NCBI GenBank assembly: GCA_028023455.1
Contig: JAQFVV010006215.1
Coordinates: forward strand, 6,185,230 to 6,249,229
Origin: Epiperipatus broadwayi
Taxonomy: Eukaryota; Onychophora; Udeonychophora; Euonychophora; Peripatidae
Direction: 5' to 3'
DNA length: 64,000 nt
Every line of letters starts with the position of its first letter. Position 1 is the first letter of the stretch. This document shows, one piece after another, positions 10,600 to 23,310 of the stretch. Made by a program: the position numbers and the translations under genes. Below the pieces are notes generated by a model that did not search any database, had not been told where the DNA came from, and worked only from the letters and a program-made list of their open reading frames with translations.

Positions 10600-13490
10600 T
10601 TACTGAAGAAGGAAGAAGTATATATAGAATTATATAGATATGTATATTGTCTAGCTGAAAGTTATTGATGGTTAAAACTGAAACAAGATAAGAATTCTCA
10701 TATATACAATATGCAGGCTATCATAAATTTTCCAAAGCTAATTTTTTATTTATTTATTTTTTTCAAAAATGAATTTAACCATTCCAGAAATAAATTGGTC
10801 CAATAAAATAAAACTTCTACTGATTTATGTCAGTCCAACTTTTATTATTTGAATAATTATAATTCATGAATAAAATAAAATTAATACCACAAAATAAGGT
10901 TCAATATTGAAGTCTATTTACTAATATTTTAATAAAGATTTTGTAAATACACATTTTTTTCAATATCTATTATTTTCTTTACTTCCAAGATGCTTTATTA
11001 ATATATTGGAAATATCACCATTTAACAATAAAACATTTGTCATCAGAAATTTTTTTTTATCCAGAGGCTTACTGCATTTAAAAACAAATATGTAATGGTT
11101 TTGTATATATTCACATCAATTAGATATATGCATGCATTTTATAAAATATCAATTAATTGTGTTCAAATGGAGTGAAATAACTGCATGAAAATAAGAATAA
11201 AAACAACAAGGAAGTACTGCATGATGTAAATGATTTTCTTTCATCACATAAGTTTGATGAGTCCTGATCATGATTATCAAGTAAGCTTCTTTAAACATTC
11301 CATTTTAATATACAAAAATTGTCATAACTCACTAACTTTTGGCCTATTTTAAAGTTACTTTTAATACTTTTTTGCAATAGACAAAAAATTCATCAGTTTT
11401 CAAAATGTGGGTTTTTGAAAATTTTTTAAAAAAAAAAGTATATATTACATTCAAATATTTCACAAACAATATAACTATATTTTCATTATGGTATGAGCTT
11501 GGTATTATATTTTACTGATTTTCTCTTTGCCAAAAGGCATATTGTTAAATTATGTAATATCCACTGATGAAAGCCACAAGCTAAAAATTAGTCTGAAGAT
11601 ATTGGAGTAGCTACTAGATAGGGATTTTATGCACAAATCTAACATCCACTGATTGCTATGGCTTGCATTAATGTATAGAGTTTGCCATTGTTTTTAACAA
11701 TAAAAACGGTGAATTTGATTTTTCCCAGACATTATTAAAATTTTGTCATTAAGTCAAAAATTACTGGCAAACAGAAATTATAAACTATACAGTTAACTGT
11801 CCAATTTTTTGGCTAGGATAGAATCAGAGAATTTAATACGCACAGCAAATCTATTTTCTGAATGGAATCTATTCATATATATTCCTGTAGAAATAAATGT
11901 TTATTGCAAATTTAATGGTTATATATGTAGATTAAATTATCAATCCAAAGACATATTGCATAATAAAAACAACAGAATACTTGAGACCAAGCTACAAACA
12001 TAATCATCATTAGTAGTATCTTTACCTTTGCTTTGTTTTCGAGTTCACACAATTTTAGAGCTCCATTATAAACTTTAATGAGTCCATTATAATGAGATAA
12101 ACCATATCCATATATTTAATATAGGAGAAAAGTAATGAATAACTTTTATCCTTTTTTTTAAATAAAAAACCATACTGTAACAATGCAATAGATATAATAC
12201 AGAATATAAGCAGATTCACACACTTAAAAATCTCAAATAATCTAATTTAGAATATAATTTTTTTTTTTTTTTTTTCAAAAAAATATCATTAACATTATCA
12301 TTTTTACAAAATGATAATATTAATTGCTGTTTTGATTTTATAAAGACTATTTCAATTAACACTTTCTTCTAGTAAATTTTAACAAAATCTTTGCTGTTAA
12401 ATGTCTAATAATAAAAACAATTATTATTATATAATAATCCATAATAAATATATTGCTTTTTTATTATTACAATGCAGTAATTACAACAAAATTTGCCATT
12501 TAAAAAAAAAAAAATTGCATTATTTAAAGGCAGTTAATCTGATGAAATTTTACTTTTCACATAAGATGATATTAGATATAGTTCATTAGCAAAATTTATT
12601 TTTTAAAAAATCATAAAATTTGTTTTATTTCATGTTGTATTTTATGCTTTTTTTTTATTATTTGTAATGAATAGTTTCTGTCAATTATTTTGTTTCCCAG
12701 GCTGAATAAATCAATCCAGTTTATAATTAATTCCCAAGCTTTTAGGTTTAAAAAGTATTATTAGGATTAGTATAAAGAATATTACATCTATGAATAAATC
12801 AAAAAAGATTAATCCATTATTAGAAATGAATAAAAGAGACAGAAAGAGAGATTGCAAGTCTTTGTGACACAAATGGATTGAGAGAAATAAAAACTATTTT
12901 CCAGAACTAAAAGTAGATAGTTATACCTGTCATAAGCATGAACTGACACTTTCTTATGTCATATTCGCGATCATACATTATATTAGAATGTGAGTTCAAC
13001 ATTCACTCAGCATAATTATTCCCTACACTAATATGAAAATAAAAGTAATTATATATTTCATCTAAATTCATCCAAAGACTATATATTCAAACATACATAC
13101 TCATTCTGATGTTGTACAAATATAATCTAAAATATATAGCCATAATATAATTTGCTAAATGTGAATGCGATATTTGATATTATAAAAAAAATGTACTTCT
13201 AAACCAAACTCTCTCTTGGCTAGCATATAATTAATTAATCTTTTACAGGTTTCCTAATATTACTTGAATCAGTTTCACATTAATGGAATTTCATGGGTGT
13301 CTAACTAATCTGAGTTTTCCAATAATTATCCAATTTAGAAATAAACAAAACATTTAAAAGAAAAATGAAATTACTCACCAAAAAAAAAAAAAACAACTTT
13401 GGAGCAGGAGCAAAAAATGATGACAACTGAACATTTTATAGGTAATAAAATAAGTTTTGGTAGATAAAAAAAGATGATTGGGTTAATAAA
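10600..13490. other. AT-rich region without recognisable genes
   Basis: Short open frames here look like chance frames in AT-rich DNA, with no domains. A CTGAAGATATTGG-like stretch near 11593 resembles the PLE-terminus-like motifs seen elsewhere, but it is isolated. Confidence 0.5.
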
Positions 13491-13661
13491 AGAAGAAATA
13501 TGTATTCACATATATATTGTCGTACTGCTCATAATAGACATATAACATGTATTACTAAAAAGAATAAATAAAGGTATATATTCGGTCTTAACTATGATAA
13601 TTCAAATATATATAATAATACTATTCAGAAAAAAAATCATAAACAGAACTAATTCCTTTTT

Positions 13662-13922
13662 ATGTTGCACCTCAAGTATTCAATAGTCAATAAATTAAAA
13701 ATACATATCTACAAACAAAGATTATACCAACTATATAATTATCATAAAAAAGCCTTTTTCGACAAATTATGTTCTTTTGCTCTTTTCAATATGTCTCCAG
13801 AATACTATGATTTAAAGTACATACAGCGACATCTATATCAATATACAAAAGAAGCAGATAAACAAATGGATATCCGACATGATCTGTTATGTGATATTTA
13901 TATAATCATATTACAAAATTAA
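13662..13922 (+). pseudogene. possible N-terminal remnant of a Penelope-like element ORF
   Basis: The 86-aa frame contains KLKIHIYKQRLYQLYNYHKK, then AFFDKLCSFALFNMSPEYYD and a lysine/aspartate-rich helix. The block of basic helix, aromatic-rich F..LC, then P-x-Y and a hydrophobic lysine resembles the weakly conserved region upstream of the RT in GIY-YIG-bearing Penelope-like elements. This is family-pattern inference, not an identification. The neighbouring GIY-YIG and RT remnants support a PLE context, but the closest one (14036-14500) is on the opposite strand. It ends at a normal stop after 86 residues, with no RT following. Confidence 0.35.
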
Positions 13923-14035
13923 TCTATTATATAAATTGAATGGATATATATCCACATATATTCCATTCTTTATCCATTAACCACTTATTATTAAATTTAA
14001 TGGATGTTTTGTATATATTCATACAAGTGTCTTTA

Positions 14036-14494
14036 TTACCTGATATAGTTTGTTTCGTATATTTTACATCTATTAACATTTTTAATATAATCTAGAACAC
14101 TTATATTATCAATGCAATTTATTTTATGTTCGTACTGCAAATAATGAACATATAACGCAGAACTATCATCCATCCTAGCAATAGCATCATTGTGTTCTTT
14201 AGCCCTTTCTCCCAACTGCTTTGCCGTCTGGCCATAGTAAACCATATTACAAAATTACATCTAATTTTATAAACCATTCCTCTTTTGTATTTTACTTCAT
14301 CTTTCATCTTACAATTAGTTATCAATTTATTTACATTTTTGCTATTAGCCCATCCCACATTTATTTTTTTTTATCTATATAATTTTTACTTTTTTTTGTT
14401 TATTAGTCCTACATCTGTTTATTATCAGTACTATTTACGTTATTTTGTAAAAATATATTCTCAATACTCTGTGCTGCATATTCATATCCCATAT
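14036..14494 (-). pseudogene. Penelope-like element GIY-YIG endonuclease and linker (frameshifted)
   Basis: On the minus strand, from 14494 down, the translation reads MGYEYAAQSIENIFLQNNVN. That is the post-RT linker also found in the plus-strand RT copy near 18230-18300. Next come WANSKNVNKLITNCKMKDE and RGMVYKIRC (the GIY half). In a shifted frame follow VYYGQTAKQLGERAKEHNDA (the YIG half, with the R and H of the R-x3-EH block), then SALYVHYLQYEH and a C-terminal KIYETNYI. This is the DNA-cleaving domain that PLEs carry after the RT. At least one frameshift (near 14240) and stops in the linker kill it. It once continued from the minus-strand RT at 17181-17700; a 2.7 kb insertion now separates them. 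Confidence 0.8.
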
Positions 14495-17180
14495 TAAAAC
14501 AGTATTACTTAGCCATCATCCCGTTTCACCTACTATGTTCCATAGTAGTATTTTTTTCCCTAATTCAAACCCACCCCAGTCCATGTATATAAGCTTCTAG
14601 GGATTTATTTTTATATGTAATAGCGTACATTTACGTGTATGTGTGTATATTTGTATAAGTGCGCACATACAACAGCCATATTAATATTTGTGTGCGTATA
14701 ATGCATACGCATAAATTTAAAATTTAATAAAATTATATAATTTAACTTAAGTGCGTGAACATTGTTATAAATGTGTAATTACCTACATATATATATACGA
14801 AAGAAGCCGTAATGCAATAGATTTAAAAGGATTACAACTCTTTTAAATTAATTTAGATTTATGTTATTTTTGGTTTAAATCTCTTTATTAAAAGGCATTC
14901 ATATATAAAATTCAATTCCTGTGGTAGTAACACACACATATATATTAAAATGTTTACGAACTTAAACACTTTTAAAAAAAAAGTTATCTGTTGTTATAAA
15001 AATTTGTAATTCTTAGAAAACCATCTGCAAGTAATTAATCAAACTTGTAGTCAAAATTTTTAAGTTCTTTTAAAAATAAAAATGAAGGGAGTGAGCTGTT
15101 GACCGTTATTGTTTCGCCCAGAAAGAACCAAAGTTTTCATTTTTATGCATTTTTAATTACTAATAAAACTTTGTAAAAAATTATACACAGGCCGATCGGA
15201 TTACCAATTTTTCTGGTATAAATAACTTTAAGTTTCGCAAAGGGGGGTTTATTCGTTAATTTTTTATCATGAGAACTTTTGGGTAATAGCAACCACTGCT
15301 GATATTCCCTTCTCGGGAGAAATTGGTCAATGCTCAAGTCGGAGTTCAAGCCCCATAGCCTGCCAAAAAACATCAGAAACTGATCAGCCCCGCCGAGAAT
15401 AATGGTCATCAACTACAGGAGCCTCAACAAAGAAGACGAGGTAACAAATTTTCTCCATAGAGCTCTTTAAAATAACTTTAATAAGTTTATAAATGAATTC
15501 TAAAACTCTTAAGCTAGTTAAAAATAATCGTGCATCAACTTTTAAAATAATACCTGTAAACTTGCCTATTATGAGCTTAAAATATAAACTCTAAATGCTT
15601 GTTAATAATAATTTATTTAGTTATTATTCTATCTTCTAATCTGCGATCATGCCTTCTTATTTGTTTTATATATGATATTTTATAACGGAGATTAATTTTA
15701 TGAATAAAATCTGAAGGAGAGATGATTAGAGGCTCTCTCCGAATTAAGTAATGTTGCTCTTTAGCACACATACAAATCTCTGTTCTGAAAACCTAAATAT
15801 TTTCGTTAAGCTATTATGTTTAGTTTACTATTATTATTGTTATCATCATTAGGTTTCAAGTCAATAAATTAATTAGTTAATAAATGCAAGAATGAGTTAT
15901 AAAGCATATTATACGTATTGCTTAAGTCCTAGGTATGTTTTAATCCTACTTTTAGCTATATTATAAACTGTGCAGATTTATTAAGAACTTTTAAGTATTC
16001 CTTTTTAGCATGTTTTAAGAATGCTAATTAATGAACTGGCATATGGTAGTTTCACGGAACGAAACTATAGAATTTTGGGTACTTTTAAGTTATTAATTAA
16101 TATTATGTTTAGCGTGGTGAATGTGTTTTTAGGAAACACATACGTGCATATATGCCTTGCTGTATGTTTTATATTAATGGGCTTCTGGTTTTAATGGCCA
16201 CCATCTCCTTAGTTCGGACAGCTCTTCTTTAGAACTGGAAGACAAGGGTCCAGATTGTTTTAATAAACTGCTCTGATCACCGAACTATTATGTTCAATTT
16301 ATTTACAGCAAGTCATACGGTCTATGGGAACTGAGTACTTGGTACTGAATTCCCTGATTAACGACACATTCGAGACGCGCACAACTCTAGTAATATATAT
16401 ATGCCATAGCATCTGAAGTTATACTACAAAGCTCCAGTTCATCTCTCCATAATGTTGTGTAATATTTCAGCATTGATCTGAACTCGTAATTTGATTTATA
16501 TGTATATAATCTGCATAGAGAGCCAATTGCAACTCGTTAAGCGTTATTAAATCGATCGTATTAAATATTATGAAGATAAATCAGCATTCTAACACTGACT
16601 TAACTGTCGCAAACCTAATAAGGTGAACATAGTAAAATTAAGGTATAATTAGAAAACGTAGATTATTAAAATTGTAACAAGATCTTAAATTATAGTGCAA
16701 CAGATGAGATACTGTGTTCAAACTTGCTCATCATTGTTTACACCTGTGTGTGTCCTTTAATGCTCTCATGTTTATTTGTTTATATTGATCAATTAAAATA
16801 TATTAAATTACAACAACTGTGTTGAGTTTCATTCGTAATCCATTCCAAATCTTAGTTAAGTTTCGTAATATAGTGTTACTTATTAATATATGCATTGTCT
16901 AGCCAGCCATAGAAATATGTGTATTTAAATTAATAGTAATTTAGTTAATATTCCCTGAATCTCTTGCTCCACCCTTTGCTACTGCCGGCAAGCAAACTAA
17001 GAAATTCCGAGTTTAGCCTCATATGTGTCATTCATAGGGTAGTAAGTCATGGAGTGTTGGTAGAGGAGTTGAGGTGTGATCAGATTCAAGGTCTCAACGC
17101 CTCATCTAGATCAGCCTTGGTATAATTTTCTAGTACTCTGGATTTTGTTGCATGAAGGTACAAATCTGACCGTTACAATG
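14495..17180. mobile_element. 2.69 kb insertion splitting a Penelope-like element
   Basis: The uninterrupted PLE copy on the plus strand reads (reversed) CCCATATATGCCTG. In the minus-strand copy CCCATA is at 14488-14493 and TATGCCTG begins at 17181, so the DNA between is an insertion with little or no target duplication. It is GC-richer than its surroundings, especially 15060-15450 and 16180-16480. It contains a CTGAAG stem-loop at 15711-15747. Near 16261 an AATAAA-bearing stretch with a GC-rich flank could be an LTR-like polyadenylation region. Near 15405-15470 the plus-strand peptide RIMVINYRSLNKEDEV vaguely resembles the start of a LINE endonuclease. No terminal inverted repeats were seen, so the class is unknown. 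Confidence 0.5.
15711..15747 (+). other. CTGAAG stem-loop CGAA motif
   Basis: CTGAAG is followed by a 6-bp stem (GGAGAG at 15716-15721 with CTCTCC at 15735-15740, 13-base loop) and then CGAATTAA. The order CUGANGN, hairpin, CGAA resembles the conserved core of hammerhead-type motifs reported in PLE terminal repeats, but CGAAT replaces CGAAA and no stem III or stem I pairing was established. It is kept as a structural motif only. Confidence 0.35.
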
Positions 17181-17700
17181 TATGCCTGTTTGAATTTATT
17201 CTTTTGTAATATAGCAACATTTCTATCTGTATTAAATCTATCATTCTTATATTTAAAATTCTTTATTAGACTAATCTTTTGTATCCAAGGTTGTTTTGAA
17301 TCTATTGATATAATTTTCCTTAATTTATCATCTTCATTATTTTGATTTAAAATAATTTCAATATTTAAATATCTTATTTCATTATCAATTTCTTTCATAG
17401 TAAACCTTATGTTATTAACATTATTATTAAATTATTTATATATTGCCCTCTTATTACCAATTATCAAACTATTATCTACATATCTAAAATAAGGTAGTAG
17501 TACTTTTTTAATTAGTCTTTTAAATAAATCTTGTGTTAAAGATTTGCAGAGGTCCCTACTGTCATTTTTTCAGACGCATAGTCTTAAGGTTATAGCCTTA
17601 ATATATATTACTTTACGTCATGAGTATGCGCTTTACAAATATAATTATTACTACCTTTTATAATATTGATTTCCATGTCATTAATAAACATAGATGCCAT
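17181..17700 (-). pseudogene. Penelope-like element reverse transcriptase fragment (left arm)
   Basis: Read from ~17700 downward, the translation includes CAISGLMASMFINDMEINII (the G/S-x-SGL-x-A-x-F block preceding the PLE catalytic centre), then FRYVDNSLIIGNKRAIY near 17490-17440, where the catalytic YVDD is YVDN. KEIDNEIRYLNIEIILNQNN and WIQKISLIKNFKYKNDRFNT follow, up to QAY at 17181. There the reading breaks at the 2.7 kb insertion; the expected linker and GIY-YIG domain resume at 14494. A ~100-bp extra segment (about 17540-17640) also interrupts the core. It forms the left half of a palindrome with 17720-18232. The D-to-N change in the catalytic pair alone would abolish activity. Confidence 0.8.
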
Positions 17701-17744
17701 AAGCCCACTAATCGCGCATTAAAATAGTTTATATTTTAAATATA

Positions 17745-18480
17745 ATAACGAATATTGGAGTATAAATAAGGGATGGGTAATGGGATGCGCTATTAGTGGG
17801 ATTATGGCATCTATATTTATTAATGACATAGAAATCAATATTATAAAAGGTAGTATAATTTAAAAAAAAGTACTACATTATTTTAGATAAGTAGATGACA
17901 GTTTGATGATTGGTAATAAGAGGGCAATATATAAATTATATAAACAACTTAATAATAATGTTGTTAACATAAGGTTTACTATGAAGAAATTGATAATGAA
18001 ATAACGTATTTAAATATTGAAATTATTTTAAATCAAAATAATGATATTATACTTAAGCATTTTATTAAAGATGATAAATTAAGAAAAATTATATCAATAG
18101 ATTCAAAACAATCATGGATACAAAAGATGAGTGTAATAAAAAATTTTAAATATAAGGAATATAAGAATGATAGATTTAATACAGATAGAAAGGTTGCTAT
18201 ATTATAGAAGAATAAATTCAAACAGGCATATATGGGATATGGATATGCGGCACAGAGTATTGACAATATATTTTTACAAAATAATGTAAATAGAACAGAC
18301 ATGGAAATTAGAAACTGCTTCAATTAATTATTAATCATTAAAAGAATTATTCTTCATCAAAAAAAATTAAATCCTAAAATGCTAAAAAAGGTTGTATTAA
18401 GATCATGCAAGCAATGTCAAATTACCATTGACAGATATCAAGTATTATTGCTTACTGGCAATATACAATTTTTCAGATAA
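17745..18480 (+). pseudogene. Penelope-like element reverse transcriptase fragment (right arm)
   Basis: In the plus direction the translation gives GWVMGCAISGIMASIFINDI, then FR, a TAA stop, and VDDSLMIGNKRAIYKLYKQL. The tyrosine codon of YVDD has become a stop at 17888-17890 while both aspartates survive. KFKQAYMGYGYAAQSIDNIF and NNVNRTDMEIRNCFN follow as the post-RT linker, up to about 18320, after which only a weak, broken frame remains. No GIY-YIG domain follows on this strand. Relative to the left arm the lesions are complementary: one lost Y, the other lost D. Confidence 0.8.
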
Positions 18481-18885
18481 AATTATACAACTACATTTAC
18501 TAATTTATATTATTAATAATATATAAAATGATTTAAGGTCACTATAGTTTTAATTGACTATTCACAATATTTACTTTTTGTTTAAAAAAAGGAGTAGCAT
18601 TTTTAATGTTACACAATAAAAATGAATAATAAATTGCTCCAAATATTCCACATTTTATGTTTATAAAACATTTATATAATGTATAAGGGAAGAATATTTT
18701 GTTATTTTAAGTATTAACCTAGTTTTCTACATTATAAATTACACACAATAATATCAACTAATTTAAATAACAAAAAATTAAATTTTATAATGAAATGAAA
18801 GATGTTACAAAAATTTAATGTAAATTAAAGGAATTTTTTTTTTTTAAAAAAAAAAAAAAGCAAAGCCACTATAAAATAATCTTAC

Positions 18886-19533
18886 TTTGATTGGATGGTG
18901 CAGACATTTGTGCGACAGGAGAATGACCACTAATAAATGGACCACTTGGTTGCTTCAGCTGTTGAGTAAAAGGTGGAGGACCTATACTTGGTCTAATAAA
19001 TTGCTGATTAGGAAAAGGAGGTGTGACAATATTAGGTGGGCCAGATGATATCTGATTACCTAAACTTGAAGTGGATGAGGGTGCATTAAAAGTCTGATGC
19101 CCAGCAGGTGGTCTATCTATTTGAGAGAACTGAATTGGTCCATTCATAATTGCTTGATTTGAGAGTTTTCCATAAGACTGTACATGCCTAATATCATCAT
19201 TAGCAAGTCCATTAATAGTCGGTACTGGCATTCCTGATTTAATAGAATCAACAGATGGGTGTTGATAATTATTTTGATATTTACAGCCACTTGGAGAAGG
19301 AAGTGGTGGTCCCTGGATTGATGAACTATTAATTCCTGAAGAATAATTTCCACTGGAAGGTGCAGGCATAGGACGTGGGTATGATTGGTATTGAGTGGGT
19401 GCTAATGGAGGTGTGAAGTAATTTAAGCTTGAATAAGGGGGTGCATTTACAGGATTTCCTATTGAATATTGTGCTGATGGCATAGTATGATGTGTATCTT
19501 TAGGTGATGTGAAGGTAGGTAACCCAACAGCAG
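18886..19533 (-). CDS. second coding exon, proline/serine/asparagine-rich protein (Sec24-like N-terminus?)
   Basis: This is a 648-bp exon on the minus strand. The acceptor is TTTTTGTTTTAG, just before CTGCTGTTGGG at 19533; the donor is AAA/GTAAGA after 18886. It starts with two bases that complete the codon begun in the exon at 34126-34228 (giving alanine), runs 215 codons and ends in phase 1, so a further exon must follow at lower coordinates. The residues are low-complexity, rich in P, S, N, Q, G and Y (for example PPLAPTQYQSYPRPMPAPSS), with no predicted membrane segment. Such N-termini precede the zinc finger and trunk of COPII coat proteins of the Sec24 family, but many other scaffolds look the same, and no diagnostic domain lies in the window. 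The open frame extends upstream to 19663 only by reading through intron. Confidence 0.7.
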
Positions 19534-22249
19534 CTAAAACAAAAATAATAGGAATAAAATGATGACAATTTAAAACCAATGTGCAAAGATACAAACCGGA
19601 AGTAAAATATATATATATTTTATTTATAATAATATTTATATATTTTTTAAAAAAGTACAGCAATGAGTTTCATAATATTATTGAATCAAAATAAAATAAA
19701 AAATGCAGTAGTGATAACCAAAAACTATATTCTTAGTTTTAAATTTTTCAAACTAAACAATATATTAAAAGAAAATAGTAAAATTTATGTATAAAACAAC
19801 TAAGAGCTGATACCAGTTATTTTCTGTTAATTTTAATGTAATATTTTTTTTTTCGAAATACAAGCTAATACTTTTGCATTTGACACATTTAGAAATAAAA
19901 TTCAAAGTCAACTGATTCTCAGTTTATTATAATAAAAAGAACATTTATCTTTTTTGCTTTAGCACCACTTATTGTAAACTTGAATTATCAATAATTACTT
20001 GATTGTTTCTTTATTGATGAAGACATGAGCTTCAAATTTGGAATTTAACTCCATTTCTTTTATCACTCCTTAATCTGAAATTTTAAAAAATTTCAAAATT
20101 CTGAACCCAACACAATCTGTTTATATACTTTTATAGATCTGGCATCAAATCAGTAACCATACATTTTGCTAGCCTAATTCCTACAACATATCTTAGGGAT
20201 TTTTGAATTTCAAGCTAAAAGTTTAATATAAGTCAGAAATGTATGCCAGATGTATAAATGCATTGTTTCCAGATTTGAATCCCACAATCTCACTAATAAA
20301 AACAAAAGCCAAAAACCAGTCTGATGATAGGGATTGAAACTGCACTATAATCTTGTATTCACTAACTCAAGTTAATAACAGATATCACTAAAGAGCAGAA
20401 AAAAAAAAACGTTAGCTTGCTAAATATTAAAAAAAAAAATATTTTTTCATATCTCTATGAAGCTTGATCTCCATAGGCCAGAACATTAGACAAAAATATA
20501 TAATAAACAAATACAAAAAAAAAGAAAAAGATTTTGGTGAAGAAGAACATATACGATCAGATCAATTTTTATTGAATTAATGCTAAGTAGTATCTTATAT
20601 TTACCGAAATTTATTTTTATTTTTTTGAATGATTTCTATAGTGAATGATAAATTAAAACAAAAACAAAGAAAAAAGTAATACAATAGATTAAAATTATTG
20701 ACCTAATTATAATTATAATTATGGCCTGGCACAATCAACATCTGCAATTCAGAAGAAAATGAAAGTATGATGTCAGAGCTAAAATTTAAAAAATTTCCAA
20801 TTTTATATATATCTTAAATAAATAAGTAAAATCTATTAATAATTCTTATAACATTTTAAATATTATAAAGTTATTTTTAAAAATTAATATTTTTTAAATA
20901 AAATTTGCATTTATTATCTAACTATAAAATAGACTTCACAAGACATTATACAATGACAGACTCCAATATTATAACAAAGAAAGTGCTTTTGAGCAGTGTA
21001 AAAAACAAATACTTTTTATATGATTGACAAAAGACATTTATTAATGTTACATAGAAATTCTATATTATAACTGATCATTACAACTGAGACTATCCATTTG
21101 TAAATTTAAATCAGATTTGCATAATTCTAATAAAAAACCAGCATTAATTAACAAACCCAACAATGATCGTTCATTTTACTCAACTAAATATTGTTAATAA
21201 TTTTGATTAATTTAAAGAAGTAAAATGTTATTAATAATCAAAGTAACTGATCAATCTCAAGAACTGAACACAGACTCTGAAAATAACAAACTATAAAGAT
21301 GAAATACTCATTATATTAATACTTATAAAGATTGTGGGTGTCAAAAATTATATATTGATAATATGAAAAATTAATATTCTTGGAGTAAGTAATGGGTAGA
21401 AATATCTTTTATTATTTTAGTGAAATATTTGCAGCATTGGTATAATCTATAACAAAACTAAAACAAATTTTGCTTGGTCTATAAAATTTATTTCAGATTA
21501 TAAGTTTATGTATTGACTTCAGAATTACTTACTCCTGCTTTGGTAAAATCACAATAAAGCCAAAATTTCAACTTTTTAAAATTTTAAAGCAATATATAAG
21601 TACATAGCTGACAACTCATGATAGAAAACAGTTAACATTTTGTAATATGGCTGGAATTCTATAAATTGTAAAACTAATAATGTTAATTTTCTTTTGTTAT
21701 GACTTGCAATTACCTTGGTTTACATGCTTATTTTTGAGCCTCTATTAAAAATATGTGACAATATTACATCCAATATTAATTTTTTCTTGTACTGTTTTTA
21801 CTCTATCTTCTGAATTTATACAATATGAAAATGTGAAGTAATTTTCAGTTCTATCACAAATAAAAACATCATTTTAAAACAAAACACTTTTTTTTTTTTA
21901 ATTTGACTATTCAATGAAAAAATAATTGCTTCAGAAATCAGGGATAGAATTTTGTAACTCCTGCCTGTCAAGAAATTATTATTAGAGATCTTAAATGCTT
22001 GGCTATGACTGGGTTATTAAAGGTACTGATGTGATTAGCTGATTATAAAGATTTGAAATAAACTAAGATTGCAGGTATCATTATTTACTTTGTTGAATAT
22101 ATACCAGTTTATAGTCTAAATGAAAATGTCATCATAACATTCAAATAGATTTTTACAGAGTAAATTATTTTTTATTAATAAATAACATTATCAACAGATA
22201 TTAATTTCCTCCAAACTCTTTGTTCAATAGCTCCAATTTTCAATAAATC

Positions 22250-22745
22250 ACAAATATTTCTTTACCTTTCCTATTCTCTTATTCACCACAGACCTAACAC
22301 ATTTTTAAAATTCTTCTACCTTCATCAATTCTCTTTTACATTGCACAATTTCTTCAATTAATAATCTTTATGTTTAACTTACTTCAATAATATAAAACAG
22401 ATTTCATTTCTTTTCTATACTCCAAATTTACATTGCAAAAATCCTCCATATTTTATATATTTAATTTATCTTTAATCCATCACAAAAGTCTGCTTAACAT
22501 TGCAACTCTCACTTCCAATATTTTTGCTGTAATTTCATCATCGCAAGATAAGCAATGTCCTAAATACTTAATCAGCTTTAAAACTTTTTGTCCAACAGTT
22601 TTTCTTAATTCTTTATCATTTCCATTCATAATTATTTCTTTAGATTTAGAATATTGATTTTCATTGCATATTTTCTTTGAATTTCATCAGTTAAACTCAT
22701 TCATGATATTCACAAGTACTATAATGTCATTAGCAATTTATTTAA
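22250..22745 (-). pseudogene. decayed non-LTR reverse transcriptase fragment
   Basis: Minus-strand translation from ~22745 gives IANDIIVLVNIMNEFN (a degraded YADDI..L active-site block). Then come CNENQYSKSKEIIMNGND (the K/T-K-x-M block) and GQKVLKLIKYLGHCLSCDDE with ITAKILEVRVAMLSRLL (the V-x-x-KYLG-x-x-I and EI-x-x-RI-x-x-A-x-x-x-x-x-L blocks), in changing frames with stops. This order is that of the RT palm and thumb of LINEs with endonuclease. Some of the KYLG to RLL stretch is still open (about 22490-22560). The clade cannot be assigned. It lies in the large intron, in the same orientation as the gene. Confidence 0.6.
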
Positions 22746-22949
22746 ATACATATTCCACAAAACAGGTAAGTCTCACCCATGCATTATAACCATCTCTGAT
22801 CTTAAGAAAATTAATTTTATATCTTAATGATTTAAATAATAGTCACCTCAATTTCCAAAATATATATTGCATATGATATAATGGTCTCATATGATGATAA
22901 TTTACTTATAATTTTTATCAAATAGTTTAAATAATAATGATATAAAAAA

Positions 22950-23310
22950 AATTAAGAATTTTTATGTAAAATACATTTGTAGGTATATTTTGTTCAATAA
23001 TTCTTTAATAATTAGTGAGAAAAAAAAATCTTGCAGGATAATTAAAAAAAAAAAGGCCAAGTTAAGTAAACAAAATATTAGTTTTTAAATGTTAAAAGTT
23101 GCCACATGAAATGAAATGTAAGACTTCCAGTAGATTGTCAAAAATATTACTGATATGAAAGTAAAAATCTGTCAGAGATAAAACAAATTACATCATTCAC
23201 TGAACCCACTATTTAAAAGTTTTTTCTGAAACTGTTATCTTTTCTCAATCTATAAAAAATGCTATTCCTGATAATCATATACAATACTTAAATCCTGCAT
23301 TAAGCATTAC
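22950..23310. repeat. interspersed repeat, copy 1 of a diverged pair
   Basis: Shares order and sequence blocks with 26860-27270: TCAAAAATATTACTGATATGAA, AAAAATCTG, TCATTCACTGAAC, a TTTTCTCAATCTATAAAA-like block, and CTTAAATCCT. Both copies are in direct orientation, substantially diverged and non-coding. Copy 1 directly follows the decayed RT and might be its flanking or untranslated sequence. Confidence 0.5.

Noticed and set aside
15143-15412. 89-aa minus-strand open frame as a host gene
   Set aside because: GC-richer, but no domain or splice context. The opposite strand may hold a LINE endonuclease start, so it is more likely decayed repeat.
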